Positions 1 through 8,553 of a stretch of 64,000 bases of DNA are shown piece after piece. Every line of letters starts with the position of its first letter. The first letter of the stretch is position 1. The DNA is taken from contig NZ_JAOEFX010000004.1 in the NCBI RefSeq assembly GCF_025421775.1, positions 124,001 through 188,000 of the forward strand, read 5' to 3'. The notes beneath the pieces are model-generated. The model searched no databases. It was not told the DNA's origin and was given only the letters and a program-made list of their open reading frames with translations. A program made the position numbers and the translations under genes. The DNA comes from Paenarthrobacter aurescens (lineage in GTDB: Bacteria > Actinomycetota > Actinomycetes > Actinomycetales > Micrococcaceae).

Positions 1-58
1 GACGATCATGCGCACCAAGATCATCCGCCCTGAAGACCAGAAGGTCGTTGCTGAGTAA
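1..58 (+). CDS. rpsF: 30S ribosomal protein S6, 3' end only
   Basis: Only the last 18 codons are inside the window, read in the frame ending in TAA at 56-58; they translate to a tail of the type TKIIRPEDQKVVAE. This matches the C-terminus expected of S6, a 30S protein that pairs with S18. The call rests mainly on context: ssb, rpsR and rplI follow in the order usual for actinobacteria. The start codon and the body of the gene lie upstream of base 1. Confidence 0.85.
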   Translation, partial: TIMRTKIIRPEDQKVVAE

Positions 59-108
59 TCAGCCCCTTCCAGATCTTTAACCCGCAGGAACGAACAAGGA
101 GGCAGTAG

Positions 109-690
109 ATGGCAGGCGAAACCACTATTACGGTCATCGGTAATCTCACCAATGACCCCGAGCTGCGGTTCACCCCGTCTGGCTCAGCAGTAGCGAACTT
201 CACCATCGCTTCTACTCCCCGGACCTTTGACCGCCAGTCCAATGAGTGGAAGGACGGGGAAACCCTGTTCCTCCGCGCATCGGTATGGCGCGAAGCAGCC
301 GAGAACGTAGCCGAGTCCCTCACCAAGGGCATGCGCGTTATCGTTTCCGGCCGTTTGAAGAGCCGTTCTTACGAAACCAAAGAAGGCGAAAAGCGCACCG
401 TTATCGAGCTTGAGGTCGACGAAATCGGCCCCAGCCTGCGTTACGCAAACGCCAAGGTCAACCGTACCCAGCGCTCCGGCGGTGGCCAGGGTGGCTTCGG
501 TGGCGGTAACGCCGGTAATTCCGGTGGCTTTGGAGGCGGCGCTCCTGGTGGAAACCAGGGTGGCGGCAACTCCGGTGGAACCTGGGGCGGCAACCAGCCC
601 GCACAGCAGCAGGATGACCCTTGGGCTACGCCCGGTGTCAGCAATGCTGGCGGCTGGGGCAACGGCCCCGATTCCGAACCTCCCTTCTAA
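109..690 (+). CDS. ssb: Single-stranded DNA-binding protein
   Basis: 193 aa SSB. The N-terminal OB fold covers about residues 1-112 and starts [20 protein letters not shown], typical of actinobacterial SSB. It is followed by a glycine/asparagine-rich linker (about 123-175, many GGG and GGN steps) and the acidic C-terminal tip DSEPPF that recruits partner proteins in replication and repair. An AGGAGG-like Shine-Dalgarno (about 98-103) precedes ATG 109. It sits between rpsF and rpsR, the conserved operon position, so it is probably co-transcribed with the ribosomal genes. Confidence 0.97.
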   Translation: MAGETTITVIGNLTNDPELRFTPSGSAVANFTIASTPRTFDRQSNEWKDGETLFLRASVWREAAENVAESLTKGMRVIVSGRLKSRSYETKEGEKRTVIELEVDEIGPSLRYANAKVNRTQRSGGGQGGFGGGNAGNSGGFGGGAPGGNQGGGNSGGTWGGNQPAQQQDDPWATPGVSNAGGWGNGPDSEPPF

Positions 691-818
691 ACAAAAAATA
701 AAAGTCCGACGCCGGACACTCACCTGAACTGCCGCAAGGCACCTTGGTGACAACCGCCGTCGAACACCACCATCCCGTGGATCAATATCCACGGGCTCCA
801 TAGAAAAGGAGCTCCACG

Positions 819-1058
819 ATGGCTAAGGCTGAACTCCGTAAGCCCAAACCAAAGTCCAACCCCTTGAAGGCCGCTGACATCACTGTCATCGACTACAAGG
901 ACGTAGCATTGCTGCGCAAGTTCATCTCCGACCGCGGAAAGATCCGCGCTCGTCGCGTCACTGGCGTTACCGTTCAGGAACAGCGCAAGATCGCCCAGGC
1001 AATCAAGAACGCCCGCGAAGTTGCTCTGCTGCCTTACTCCGGCGCTGGCCGCGGCTAA
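819..1058 (+). CDS. rpsR: 30S ribosomal protein S18
   Basis: 79 aa, normal S18 length. The central segment [20 protein letters not shown] followed by [13 protein letters not shown] is the S18 core that contacts S6 and 16S rRNA. There is no cysteine zinc pair, so this is the zinc-independent (C-minus) form. A good ribosome site (AAAAGGAG, about 804-811) lies 7 nt before ATG 819. It is followed after 18 nt by rplI. The 128 bp between ssb and rpsR hold no ORF. Confidence 0.97.
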   Translation: MAKAELRKPKPKSNPLKAADITVIDYKDVALLRKFISDRGKIRARRVTGVTVQEQRKIAQAIKNAREVALLPYSGAGRG

Positions 1059-1076
1059 GGGAAGGGATTAACTAAC

Positions 1077-1529
1077 ATGGCAAAGCTCATTCTGACCCAC
1101 GAAGTAACCGGTCTCGGTGCTGCTGGCGACGTTGTCGAGGTCAAGGACGGTTACGCACGTAACTTCCTGCTGCCCCGCGGCTTCGCTCTGACCTGGACCA
1201 AGGGTGGCGAGAAGCAGGTTGAGTCCATCAAGGCTGCCCGCGCCGCTCGTGCGCACGCTTCTGTCGAAGCTGCACAGGCACAGGCCCAGGCTCTGTCCTC
1301 CAAGAAGGTCAAGCTCGAGGTGAAGGCCGGCGAGTCCGGTCGTCTCTTCGGCACCGTCAAGCCTGCTGATGTCGCTGCTGCTGTTGAGGCCGCTGGCCTC
1401 GGCGCCATCGACAAGCGCAACGTTGAACTGCCGAACCACATCAAGTCTGTCGGTTCGTACACGGCCAACGTTCGCCTGCACGAGGATGTTTCTGCTGTCA
1501 TCGACCTCGAGGTCGTTGCAAGCAAGTAG
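1077..1529 (+). CDS. rplI: 50S ribosomal protein L9
   Basis: 150 aa, the full L9 length. The N-terminal rRNA-binding domain has the family signature [20 protein letters not shown] followed by LPRGFA; a long alanine-rich helix (about 45-75) leads to the C-terminal domain with the [13 protein letters not shown] stretch. It is the last gene of the rpsF-ssb-rpsR-rplI operon and is followed by a strong hairpin terminator. Confidence 0.97.
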   Translation: MAKLILTHEVTGLGAAGDVVEVKDGYARNFLLPRGFALTWTKGGEKQVESIKAARAARAHASVEAAQAQAQALSSKKVKLEVKAGESGRLFGTVKPADVAAAVEAAGLGAIDKRNVELPNHIKSVGSYTANVRLHEDVSAVIDLEVVASK

Positions 1530-1548
1530 TCTCTGACTGCACCTGAAG

Positions 1549-1582
1549 ACCCCCGCTACCGGATTCCGGTGGCGGGGGTTTT
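1549..1582 (+). terminator. Rho-independent terminator after rplI
   Basis: A stem CCCCCGC / GCGGGGG with an inner ACCGG / CCGGT stem is followed by TTTT. It starts about 20 nt after the rplI stop codon and ends the ribosomal/ssb operon. Confidence 0.9.
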
Positions 1583-1667
1583 CTGTTCCCCATGCCCGCG
1601 CCGAGATTCCAGTTAGTGACAATCCGGAGCGCTCCGACTGTCACTTAGTGCCATCCCGGTGCGAGGT

Positions 1668-2090
1668 CTACGGGGTGTGGATTTCCTCCATAACGTGCTT
1701 GTAGCCAGAACGGATCATCTCGGCGAGAACGTCCCGGTCTATGTCGTCCAGTTTGTTGACGTACAGGCACGCGGTGCTGGTTTTGTGCTTGCCCAGTTCC
1801 GGGAGCAGACGGTCTGCGTCGGGGCCCTCCGTGACGCCGTACAGCACCAGGTTAGCCTTGCGGGGTGAAAATCCGACGGCGGCGGAGTCGCCTTCGCGTC
1901 CACTGTCGTACTTGTAGTGGTAACTCCCGAATCCGACAATCGTCGGACCCCACATGACTGCTTCCTGCCCGGTGATGTCCCGCATCATTTCCAGCAACTC
2001 CAAACCGTCTTCGCGTCGCTTCGGATGCTCCACGGCGGCCAGGAAATCCTCCACGGACACGTCCGTGGGCTGGGTCTTGTTCTCTGCCAT
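1668..2090 (-). CDS. DUF1801 domain protein
   Basis: 140 aa using the ATG at 2090 (MAENKTQPTDV). The frame stays open to 2327, but upstream residues look like random GC-rich coding and overlap the divergent gene. The motifs GFGSYHYKY, GFSPRKANLVLY and LGKHKTSTACLYVNKLDD are typical of the DUF1801/YdhG-like fold, a small family whose members are often annotated as iron-chaperone-like without clear function. No strong Shine-Dalgarno is visible. It is convergent with rplI and divergent from the PhzF-like gene. This is one of three DUF1801 proteins in the window. Confidence 0.85.
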   Translation of the reverse strand: MAENKTQPTDVSVEDFLAAVEHPKRREDGLELLEMMRDITGQEAVMWGPTIVGFGSYHYKYDSGREGDSAAVGFSPRKANLVLYGVTEGPDADRLLPELGKHKTSTACLYVNKLDDIDRDVLAEMIRSGYKHVMEEIHTP

Positions 2091-2148
2091 GCTGGTAGTT
2101 TCGCAGACACCGGGCAGGCCCGCCAGCAAGCGATGGTAGCCTGCAGCG

Positions 2149-3000
2149 GTGACTTCAAAACCCCTGCGCATCCGCCCGTTCCACCAAGTTGACGTCTTCT
2201 CCGAGGAGCCGTATCTGGGCAACCCGTTGGCAGTGGTGGTGGATGCGGAAGATCTCAGCGGCGAGACGATGCAGCACTTCGCCAACTGGACCAACCTCTC
2301 CGAAACCACCTTCCTTCTTCCTCCCACCCACCCGGAAGCTGACTACAAGGTACGGATCTTCACGGGCAGCGAGGAGTTCCCTTTCGCCGGGCATCCCACG
2401 CTCGGCTCGGCGCATACGTGGCTGCAGACGGGGGGAGTGCCCAAGACGGAGGGCGTTCTGGTTCAAGAGTGCGGCGCGGGTTTGGTACGGGTGAAGCACG
2501 ACGCCGGGCGGTTGGCTTTCGCTGCGCCGCCGCTGACACGCTTCGGCCCGGTAGATGAGGACATCCGTGCCCGGCTTGCTGCCGGATTGCGCCTGCCGGC
2601 AGACGCATTGCTGGACGCGTCATGGTTGGTGAACGGCCCGACATGGATCGGCGTGCTCCTCAGGTCGGCGGAACAGGTGCTGGCCATCGAGCCGGACCTC
2701 GTCGCCATGGGCGATCTCAAGGTCGGGGTGATCGGCCCGCACGAGCCGGGTGCCGCCGTCGACTTCGAAGTGCGTACCTTCATTCCGGGCGACGCCATGG
2801 TGGAGGACCCGGTCACGGGCAGCTTCAATGCCGGCGCAGCCCAATGGTTGTTCGGCAGCGGCAGGGCACCCCGGGAGTACGTAGCTGCCCAAGGCACTGC
2901 GTTGGGCAGGGCAGGCCGGGTCCACGTCAAAGCAGAAGACGGAGAGATCTGGGTAGGTGGAGCGTCGGCCACGTGCATCCAAGGCACGGTTCTGCTGTAA
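2149..3000 (+). CDS. PhzF family isomerase/epimerase-like protein
   Basis: 283 aa with a GTG start at 2149. Family motifs are present: GNPLAVV near residue 24, the SETTF segment with the presumed catalytic glutamate near residue 52, the GHPTLGSA loop near 83, and EDPVTGS with a GAAQWL segment in the second half. PhzF enzymes have a diaminopimelate-epimerase-like fold and catalyse proton shifts on small acids; in most bacteria they are not linked to phenazines. No phenazine genes are nearby, so the substrate is unknown. It converges on the ABC permease gene with only 7 bp between stops. Confidence 0.88.
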   Translation: MTSKPLRIRPFHQVDVFSEEPYLGNPLAVVVDAEDLSGETMQHFANWTNLSETTFLLPPTHPEADYKVRIFTGSEEFPFAGHPTLGSAHTWLQTGGVPKTEGVLVQECGAGLVRVKHDAGRLAFAAPPLTRFGPVDEDIRARLAAGLRLPADALLDASWLVNGPTWIGVLLRSAEQVLAIEPDLVAMGDLKVGVIGPHEPGAAVDFEVRTFIPGDAMVEDPVTGSFNAGAAQWLFGSGRAPREYVAAQGTALGRAGRVHVKAEDGEIWVGGASATCIQGTVLL

Positions 3001-3007
3001 ACGCTGG

Positions 3008-4540
3008 CTAGGATCGCTTGGGCCGGGTCAGTACCACCACCAGGAAGATCCCGACACTGAAAACGGCCTGCACCATCACCACCAGCAGCGGAACGTAGCC
3101 GAGGTACAACGCCACCAGCAGGGGGATCATCGCCAGGATGGTCACGTCCAATCCCCGCATCAACGAGCCCAGTTGGGCTCGCGGAACGGGTCCGAACGGT
3201 GTTTCAACCGGAGGTGCTGTCCAATCCGGCGGGGTCCTGGTGGCGGCGCGGAGGGTCCCCGCACCCATGCCAACGCCTGCAATGGCGCCGACTGCTATCA
3301 ACCACGGATCGGCAGCGCCGAGGACAAGCAAAAGACTGCTGAGTACGGCCATCCACACGGCCATCGCCAGGCAAGGCATGAGCGTTCGGCTGGTCCTTAC
3401 CAATGCAGGATGCAGTGGCAGGAGTGCGTCGAGTTCGGGAACCAACGCAGTCTTGCGGGCCACGCTCCCCAAACCGGAAGCAGTGGCGCATCCTGCGATC
3501 ACAATGACCGCCAATTGGGCGAACTCCGGCAACCCGCCTTCCACGAGAAGAATCGCGATGCAGGCAGCAAGCCACAGGAGTGGCGGTGTCAGTGGGGGAT
3601 TGAGCCGAAGGAAGGCAACCACGTCGGCGCGGATCAGTGCCCTCAGCGGACCGTGCGCGGGCCGGGCATAGAACCTGGCTGCCCTGCCGCCGTCGACCGT
3701 CTTCCGGCCGCCGCCCAAGGCGCGAAGCACCTCATTGGAGTCCAGCATGAACAGCGACGCTCCGGCATGACCGGCAACGGCACCGCCGCGGACCAGCTCT
3801 TCACCCCGCACCTGCCCGGCACGCGGCACCACCAGTGCCAAAAGGCCGACGGCGGCAATACCCACCAGCGCTGTTGGCCAGAAGGAGGATGAGAGCGCTG
3901 GAACCGTCGAGCAGGCCAGGAGAACCGCCGCCGACGCGACCCGGCCAACGCGGTGCCCCAAGAGACGGAGCTGCTGCATGGCGGCCAGCGCCACCGCAAT
4001 GGTGCCGGCAGCACTGAAAGACAGTGATGCGAGAAGGTGGTCGCTGGGCGCGCGGTCTACTGTGGTCACCAAGCTGAAGGGCAAGTAGATGATTGCCGAA
4101 CCGGCCGCGGTGAGTGCGACTTTGCGGAGGAAAGGCGGCAGGACCATGGGACGGCGGTCGACGGGAAGCGTCAGCCACCAGGAGCTCTCTGGTCCATTGA
4201 CTGTCATCGGCCCGAGTTTTCGGGCCAGGTTGCTGATCACCAGGAGGACCGCGAACGTCACGGACGTCCACAACACCGCTTCGGGCAGGACGAGCCACTG
4301 CGCGTGGATGATGCTGGTTGTGGTTGAGGCCCGGTCCGCAATCTCGTTGCGCAGCGCCAGGACGAATGAGGCCGCGATGGTCAGTGACACACCGATTCCG
4401 AGTCCCCAGCTGTAGGCATCGACGAAGCGGTCGGCCCACGACGTCCGGCTGCGTTTGTAGCGTCGGGAGGACCGGCGGGTGAAGCGGACAATTGCGGCGG
4501 CCAGCTCCCGGTCCTGCGTGGACGGTGAAACGGTGAGCAT
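3008..4540 (-). CDS. Polytopic membrane protein, probable ABC exporter permease
   Basis: 510 aa from ATG 4540, chosen because its start lies 1 nt after the stop of the ATPase gene (TGA-C-ATG). About 10-12 hydrophobic segments alternate with short basic loops; an N-terminal cytoplasmic stretch rich in RR pairs precedes the first one. No soluble domain is seen. It resembles the DUF6297-type membrane proteins of Micrococcaceae, by memory only. Tight coupling to an ABC ATPase points to the membrane half of a two-component exporter; the substrate cannot be read from sequence. Confidence 0.7.
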   Translation of the reverse strand: MLTVSPSTQDRELAAAIVRFTRRSSRRYKRSRTSWADRFVDAYSWGLGIGVSLTIAASFVLALRNEIADRASTTTSIIHAQWLVLPEAVLWTSVTFAVLLVISNLARKLGPMTVNGPESSWWLTLPVDRRPMVLPPFLRKVALTAAGSAIIYLPFSLVTTVDRAPSDHLLASLSFSAAGTIAVALAAMQQLRLLGHRVGRVASAAVLLACSTVPALSSSFWPTALVGIAAVGLLALVVPRAGQVRGEELVRGGAVAGHAGASLFMLDSNEVLRALGGGRKTVDGGRAARFYARPAHGPLRALIRADVVAFLRLNPPLTPPLLWLAACIAILLVEGGLPEFAQLAVIVIAGCATASGLGSVARKTALVPELDALLPLHPALVRTSRTLMPCLAMAVWMAVLSSLLLVLGAADPWLIAVGAIAGVGMGAGTLRAATRTPPDWTAPPVETPFGPVPRAQLGSLMRGLDVTILAMIPLLVALYLGYVPLLVVMVQAVFSVGIFLVVVLTRPKRS

Positions 4541-4541
4541 G

Positions 4542-5219
4542 TCAGGACCCGGCAATGATCGAAGCCCCCTGCTCCGGATCGAATTGCTGTACTTCGTCGT
4601 CAATGACCAAACATGTGGAAGCCGTGGCGAGCAGAAGCTGCGGATCGTGGGTCACCAGGACCACCGCGCCACCATCTTTGGCGTGCTCGGAGATGCGTTC
4701 ACCCAGCGCGACCCGCATCCGGGGATCGAGCCGCTGTTCCGGCTCGTCAAGGATCAGGAGCGACGACGGGCGGATGAGTCCAGCGGCGAGCAACAGCCTG
4801 CGCCGTTGTCCCGAGGACAGTGCGTCAGGGATCGCGTGGGACCTGCCCAGCAGTCCGAAGAACTCGAGCTCTTCCTCCACACGCCCTTCCGGGTCGTCGA
4901 GGGAGTGGCCGCGGGCAATGAGAAGCAAATGCTCCCGGACAGTGAGTGAAGGGAAGAAGAGATCGTCGTCGAATACCGCGGAAACCTGCCGGCGGAAGGG
5001 GACGGCGTCGGGATCAATGAGGAGTCCATGGACTTTCACGTCCCCGGCCAAGGAGGCCTGCCGTCCCGCGATGGTGCGGGCTACCGTGGACTTCCCGGCG
5101 CCATTGACGCCCACGATTCCCAAGACCTCACCCGCGTCCACGGACGCAGTAACTTCACCGCACACCGGAGCCCCGGCGTACCCCACCAGCAAGCCTTCGG
5201 CCTCAAGAACTGTCCCCAT
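4542..5219 (-). CDS. ABC transporter ATP-binding protein
   Basis: 225 aa. Walker A GVNGAGKST (residues 37-45), signature LSSGQ (about 134-138), Walker B LLILDEPEQ (about 154-162) and a switch histidine in VTHDP are all present. One oddity: the Q-loop position, normally a YVFQDD-like sequence, reads AVFDDD, so the usual glutamine appears replaced by aspartate. The gene is first in a two-gene operon with the polytopic permease and starts divergently from the IclR gene, with about 58 bp between. Confidence 0.92.
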   Translation of the reverse strand: MGTVLEAEGLLVGYAGAPVCGEVTASVDAGEVLGIVGVNGAGKSTVARTIAGRQASLAGDVKVHGLLIDPDAVPFRRQVSAVFDDDLFFPSLTVREHLLLIARGHSLDDPEGRVEEELEFFGLLGRSHAIPDALSSGQRRRLLLAAGLIRPSSLLILDEPEQRLDPRMRVALGERISEHAKDGGAVVLVTHDPQLLLATASTCLVIDDEVQQFDPEQGASIIAGS

Positions 5220-5277
5220 GCTGCAACCCTACCGGCGGGATTGGCGCGACCCCGCTGCAGCGTTTAGCGTGAGTCCT

Positions 5278-6069
5278 ATGTCAGCATCCGATGCTTCCGC
5301 GAAGGCCAACGGCAACCCTTTGCTTGTCCTGGGCAAGATCACGTCCATCCTGGACGCCTTCTCCTTGTCGAACCCAGTGCTGCAGTTGGGCGACATCCGC
5401 GAGTACACCGGAATGCCCACCTCCACCGTGCAGCGACTGGTCACCAACCTGACGGCGCAGGGCTTTCTGGATCGTGAGGGCGACGCCTACAGGATCGGCA
5501 TGAGAATGGCGTACTGGGCGGCGCCTGCAACCAGGGGGATGGAGGTTGTTGACATCCTGAGTCCGCTGCTCAAGACCTTGCGGGACACCACGGGTGAGAC
5601 TGCGTGCTTCTTTAAGGCAGAACAGCATTACCGGGTGTGCGTGGCAATGGCTGATACGCATCACGCGCTCCGCCGGGAGATGCACCTGGGCAAGATCGTC
5701 CCGCTGCACGCCGGTTCGGCGGGCCGGGTCTTGTTGGCTTGGTCTCCTGAGCTGATGGAAGCTGTCCTCCGTGACCCCCTGGAATCAATCACGGACTTCA
5801 CCATCACCAGCTCCGAAGAACTGGAAGCCGCAGTCAAGAAGACCCACGCCGATGGTTTCGCGATCACGGTCGGTGAGCGGGAAGACGGCGCTTCAGGCCT
5901 GTCCGCTCCGGTCTTCGACTCGGCCGCCGGCTTGGTGGGTGCCGTAACCATCAGCGGACCAACGCTCCGCATGCCGCTGGAGACGTGCGAGGCCTGGGTT
6001 GAGCCCTTGCTCGCTACTGCCGAGCACATGACCAGACTGATCGGTGGCCGGTTCCCCGGCGAAAGCTGA
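5278..6069 (+). CDS. IclR family transcriptional regulator
   Basis: 263 aa from ATG 5278; the same frame is open far upstream but only through the antisense of the ATPase gene. The N-terminal winged helix-turn-helix (about 15-75: LGDIREYTGMPTSTVQRLV) is followed by the effector-binding domain with HAGSAGRVLLAW and the late SGLSAPVFDSAAGLVGAVTISGP stretch (split here as two pieces), both typical of IclR. These regulators usually control uptake and breakdown of small organic acids or aromatics. No obvious target is adjacent; the hydroxy-acid operon at 10398-15103 is a candidate by proximity only. Confidence 0.92.
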   Translation: MSASDASAKANGNPLLVLGKITSILDAFSLSNPVLQLGDIREYTGMPTSTVQRLVTNLTAQGFLDREGDAYRIGMRMAYWAAPATRGMEVVDILSPLLKTLRDTTGETACFFKAEQHYRVCVAMADTHHALRREMHLGKIVPLHAGSAGRVLLAWSPELMEAVLRDPLESITDFTITSSEELEAAVKKTHADGFAITVGEREDGASGLSAPVFDSAAGLVGAVTISGPTLRMPLETCEAWVEPLLATAEHMTRLIGGRFPGES

Positions 6070-6093
6070 ACCTTCAACAGTAGGAGAATGACG

Positions 6094-6468
6094 ATGGCTG
6101 AGAAACACCCCACCGTGGACGCCTATGTCTCTGCCCAACCTGCGGCTTCCCGGCTGGTCCTCGAAGAGATCCGCAGGAGCATTCATGCTGCTGTGCCGGG
6201 TGCCGGCGAAATGATCAGCTACGACATCCCCACGATCACCATCGACGGGCACTACGTGGTGTACTTCGCCGCATGGGCGCACCACATCTCGGTGTATCCG
6301 ATTCCACGTGAGGACGAAAACCTGAACGCAGAGATGGAACAGTTTGTCTCAGGGAAGGGAACCTTGAAGTTTCCGTTGGCGAAGCCGGTTCCGTACGGTC
6401 TCATCGCGAGGGTTGCTGCCCAGCTCGCGGCAGAGAAGAGGCGCGGGACTTTGGAGGCGGGACAATAG
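6094..6468 (+). CDS. DUF1801 domain protein
   Basis: 124 aa from ATG 6094, which lies 7 nt after AGGAG (6082-6086); the in-frame ATG at 6088 is too close to that site. Motifs SYDIPTITIDGHYVVYFAAW, HHISVYPIP and GKGTLKFPLAKPVP are typical of the DUF1801 fold. Its stop overlaps the GTG start of the methyltransferase gene by one base (TAGTG), so the two are translationally linked and probably form a small operon with the IclR gene 24 bp upstream. Function unknown. Confidence 0.85.
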   Translation: MAEKHPTVDAYVSAQPAASRLVLEEIRRSIHAAVPGAGEMISYDIPTITIDGHYVVYFAAWAHHISVYPIPREDENLNAEMEQFVSGKGTLKFPLAKPVPYGLIARVAAQLAAEKRRGTLEAGQ

Positions 6469-7220
6469 TGCGCGATTTTGAGACCTTGGTCCAAGAGGCT
6501 GTTGAAGCCGACGTGAACGGCTGGGGATTTGGCTGGCTTGACGGTCGGGCCTCGGAGGAACGGCCGCCGTGGGGATTCGCAAAGCTCTTGGCGGGCCGCC
6601 TTGCCACCGTCCGGAGTGCCCTTGATCTGGACACTGGTGGCGGCGAAGTGCTCTCGGAGGCCGTGAGGTTCCCCGAACGCATGGTGGCCACCGAGGGATG
6701 GCCGCCCAACGCCCAGCGGGCCCGGGATCGGCTTGGCGCACGCGGCGTGGACATCGTTGAGGTCACGGCCGGTTCAGGCCTGCCCTTCCCTGACGAGTCC
6801 TTCGAGCTTGTAACTGCGCGGCACCCCGTCAGCCCCGACTGGGAGGAAATCCGCAGGGTGCTGGTACCTGGTGGCCACTATTTCGCCCAGCATGTTGGCC
6901 CGGCTTCGGCCTTCGAACTGATTGAGCACTTCCTGGGCCCGTTGCCTGAACAACGAAAAGGCCGCGACGCCCAGGCGGAGTCAGCAGCTGCGGAAGCTGC
7001 CGGCCTGGCCGTCACGGAGCTCCGCACGGCCCGGTGCCGCATGGAATTCTTCGACGTAGGCGCAGTGGTGTGGATCCTGCGCAAATGTGTGTGGTGGGTC
7101 CCAGGCTTCTCAGCAGAACGTTACATGGACGAGCTCCACGAGCTGGATAGGCAGATGAGGGCCGGACGCCCGTTCACAGCCCACTCAACACGGCACCTCA
7201 TGGACGCCCACCGGATATAG
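6468..7220 (+). CDS. SAM-dependent methyltransferase (class I-like)
   Basis: 250 aa with GTG start overlapping the preceding stop. A SAM-binding motif I is recognisable as LDLDTGGGEVLSEA (about 43-56), followed by an acidic second strand (ATEGWPP), LPFPDESFELVTARH (motif III/post I region, about 104-118) and the RVLVPGGHYFAQ segment common to methyltransferase family 11 proteins. Substrate unknown. Its C-terminal third (FFDVGAVVWILRKCVWWVPGF) is conserved in the actinobacterial subgroup as I remember it. Confidence 0.82.
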   Translation: MRDFETLVQEAVEADVNGWGFGWLDGRASEERPPWGFAKLLAGRLATVRSALDLDTGGGEVLSEAVRFPERMVATEGWPPNAQRARDRLGARGVDIVEVTAGSGLPFPDESFELVTARHPVSPDWEEIRRVLVPGGHYFAQHVGPASAFELIEHFLGPLPEQRKGRDAQAESAAAEAAGLAVTELRTARCRMEFFDVGAVVWILRKCVWWVPGFSAERYMDELHELDRQMRAGRPFTAHSTRHLMDAHRI

Positions 7221-7258
7221 ATCACCGGCAAGGGAGTGGGCGCCCTGCCCGCAAACGC

Positions 7259-7468
7259 TCAGAGCAATGAGCGGGCTTCCAGGTCCTCCATGGCCCACGT
7301 GAGAATCTTCAGGTCGAATGGGTCGCGCTCTTCGATTCCGAACAGGTAGGCGTCGAAGTCCCAGGGCCTGGCGTTCCCACCGTTGGCCCAATACCAAGCC
7401 CACAAATCGTCCAAGGTGATCTCGTGTTCCAAGATCAGCGTTCGTGCTGTCTGGCGTGAGTCTTCCAT
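7259..7468 (-). CDS. Small conserved protein of unknown function
   Basis: 69 aa, acidic and rich in aromatic residues (LDDLWAWYWANGG, WDFDAYLFGIEERD). No domain is recognised. The composition does not look like a GC-rich shadow ORF, and it fills an otherwise empty gap between the methyltransferase and the lipid-kinase-like gene. The longer minus-strand frame at 7185-7550 overlaps it and is less protein-like. Confidence 0.6.
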   Translation of the reverse strand: MEDSRQTARTLILEHEITLDDLWAWYWANGGNARPWDFDAYLFGIEERDPFDLKILTWAMEDLEARSLL

Positions 7469-7629
7469 GGGCTTTCCCGACTGCTGACTCGGCGTCGGAC
7501 CGCATCAGGCTGATTGACGTGGATCTCCGGTTCTGGAAACCCAATTTCATGCTTCCACGTCCAAGCCTTATCCGAAACCCCCGGGCTTACCGAATACTAT
7601 GGAAACTACCGCCTGTAAGGGACCTTGCA

Positions 7630-8547
7630 ATGAATCAGGAGCACATCGTGGATTCTGCCCGGACCTTTGAGTCGATCGTCATTATCTTCAATCCCAACAG
7701 CACCGGGAATGCGCCTGAGCTGGCGCAGCAGCTGCACGGGAAGCTCAAGGAGCTGCTCACGAACCAGCCCGAGATTACTCTCCGGCCCACCGAGCACGCC
7801 GGGCATGCCGTCGATTTGGCGCGGGAGGCAGCCTCGAAGGGCGGAGATGTCCTTGTGGTCTCAGTGAGCGGCGATGGCGGCTACAACGAGGTGGTCAACG
7901 GCGTGATGCAGGCCGGGAACCCGCAAGCAGTTTGCGCCGTCATGGCTGCGGGCAATGCCAATGACCACAGCCGGATCATCGGCACCAAACCTTTGGAAGA
8001 GGCCATTGCAGAAGGTCGTGTTCATAACATCGACCTTCTTCGCATTCACACCGGCCAAAAAGAGAATGAGCCTCTCGAATACGCTCATTCCTACATCGGT
8101 TTTGGACTCACTCCTGTGGTGGCCACCGAACTCGAAAAGGGCAGTAAGGGCGCATTGAAGGAGATGGTCACCGTCATTAAGACTTTTTCCGAGTTCCAGC
8201 CCTTCGCTATTCGCCAGACTGATGGGAAGCGCCGCAAGTTCGACAGCCTTGTCTTCGCCAATATCAACGAGATGGCCAAGTACGCCACGTTGAGTGAAGC
8301 GGAGGACCACCCGTCGGACGGAAAGTTCGAAGTCATCGTCTTCCCGCACATGCCCAAATGGCGCGTTCTGTTGACGGCGCTGAAGGCCACCACGCAGGGG
8401 CTTGGCGATCAGCCGAGCGTGAGCAGCTACGAATTCACCACGCTCAAGCCACTGCCGTACCAAATGGATGGCGAAGTGAAGACCGTGGAGGCCAACGTCA
8501 AGGTCACAGTGGAGTGCGCTCCGCAAGCCTTGGCAACCCTCGGTTAG
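7630..8547 (+). CDS. Diacylglycerol kinase catalytic-domain protein
   Basis: 305 aa from ATG 7630; upstream in-frame sequence to 7444 is antisense of the small gene and lacks protein character. The DAGK/LCB5 catalytic domain begins IVIIFNPNSTGNA and carries the nucleotide-binding loop SVSGDGGYNEVVNGVM, a variant of the GGDGT motif. Such enzymes phosphorylate diacylglycerol or related lipids at the inner membrane face. It ends 6 bp before the converging lipoprotein gene. Confidence 0.85.
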   Translation: MNQEHIVDSARTFESIVIIFNPNSTGNAPELAQQLHGKLKELLTNQPEITLRPTEHAGHAVDLAREAASKGGDVLVVSVSGDGGYNEVVNGVMQAGNPQAVCAVMAAGNANDHSRIIGTKPLEEAIAEGRVHNIDLLRIHTGQKENEPLEYAHSYIGFGLTPVVATELEKGSKGALKEMVTVIKTFSEFQPFAIRQTDGKRRKFDSLVFANINEMAKYATLSEAEDHPSDGKFEVIVFPHMPKWRVLLTALKATTQGLGDQPSVSSYEFTTLKPLPYQMDGEVKTVEANVKVTVECAPQALATLG

Positions 8548-8553
8548 TCGCGC

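Noticed and set aside
2149-3000. Phenazine biosynthesis gene
   Set aside because: The PhzF-like fold is clear, but no other phenazine genes are present, so the pathway name is not applied.
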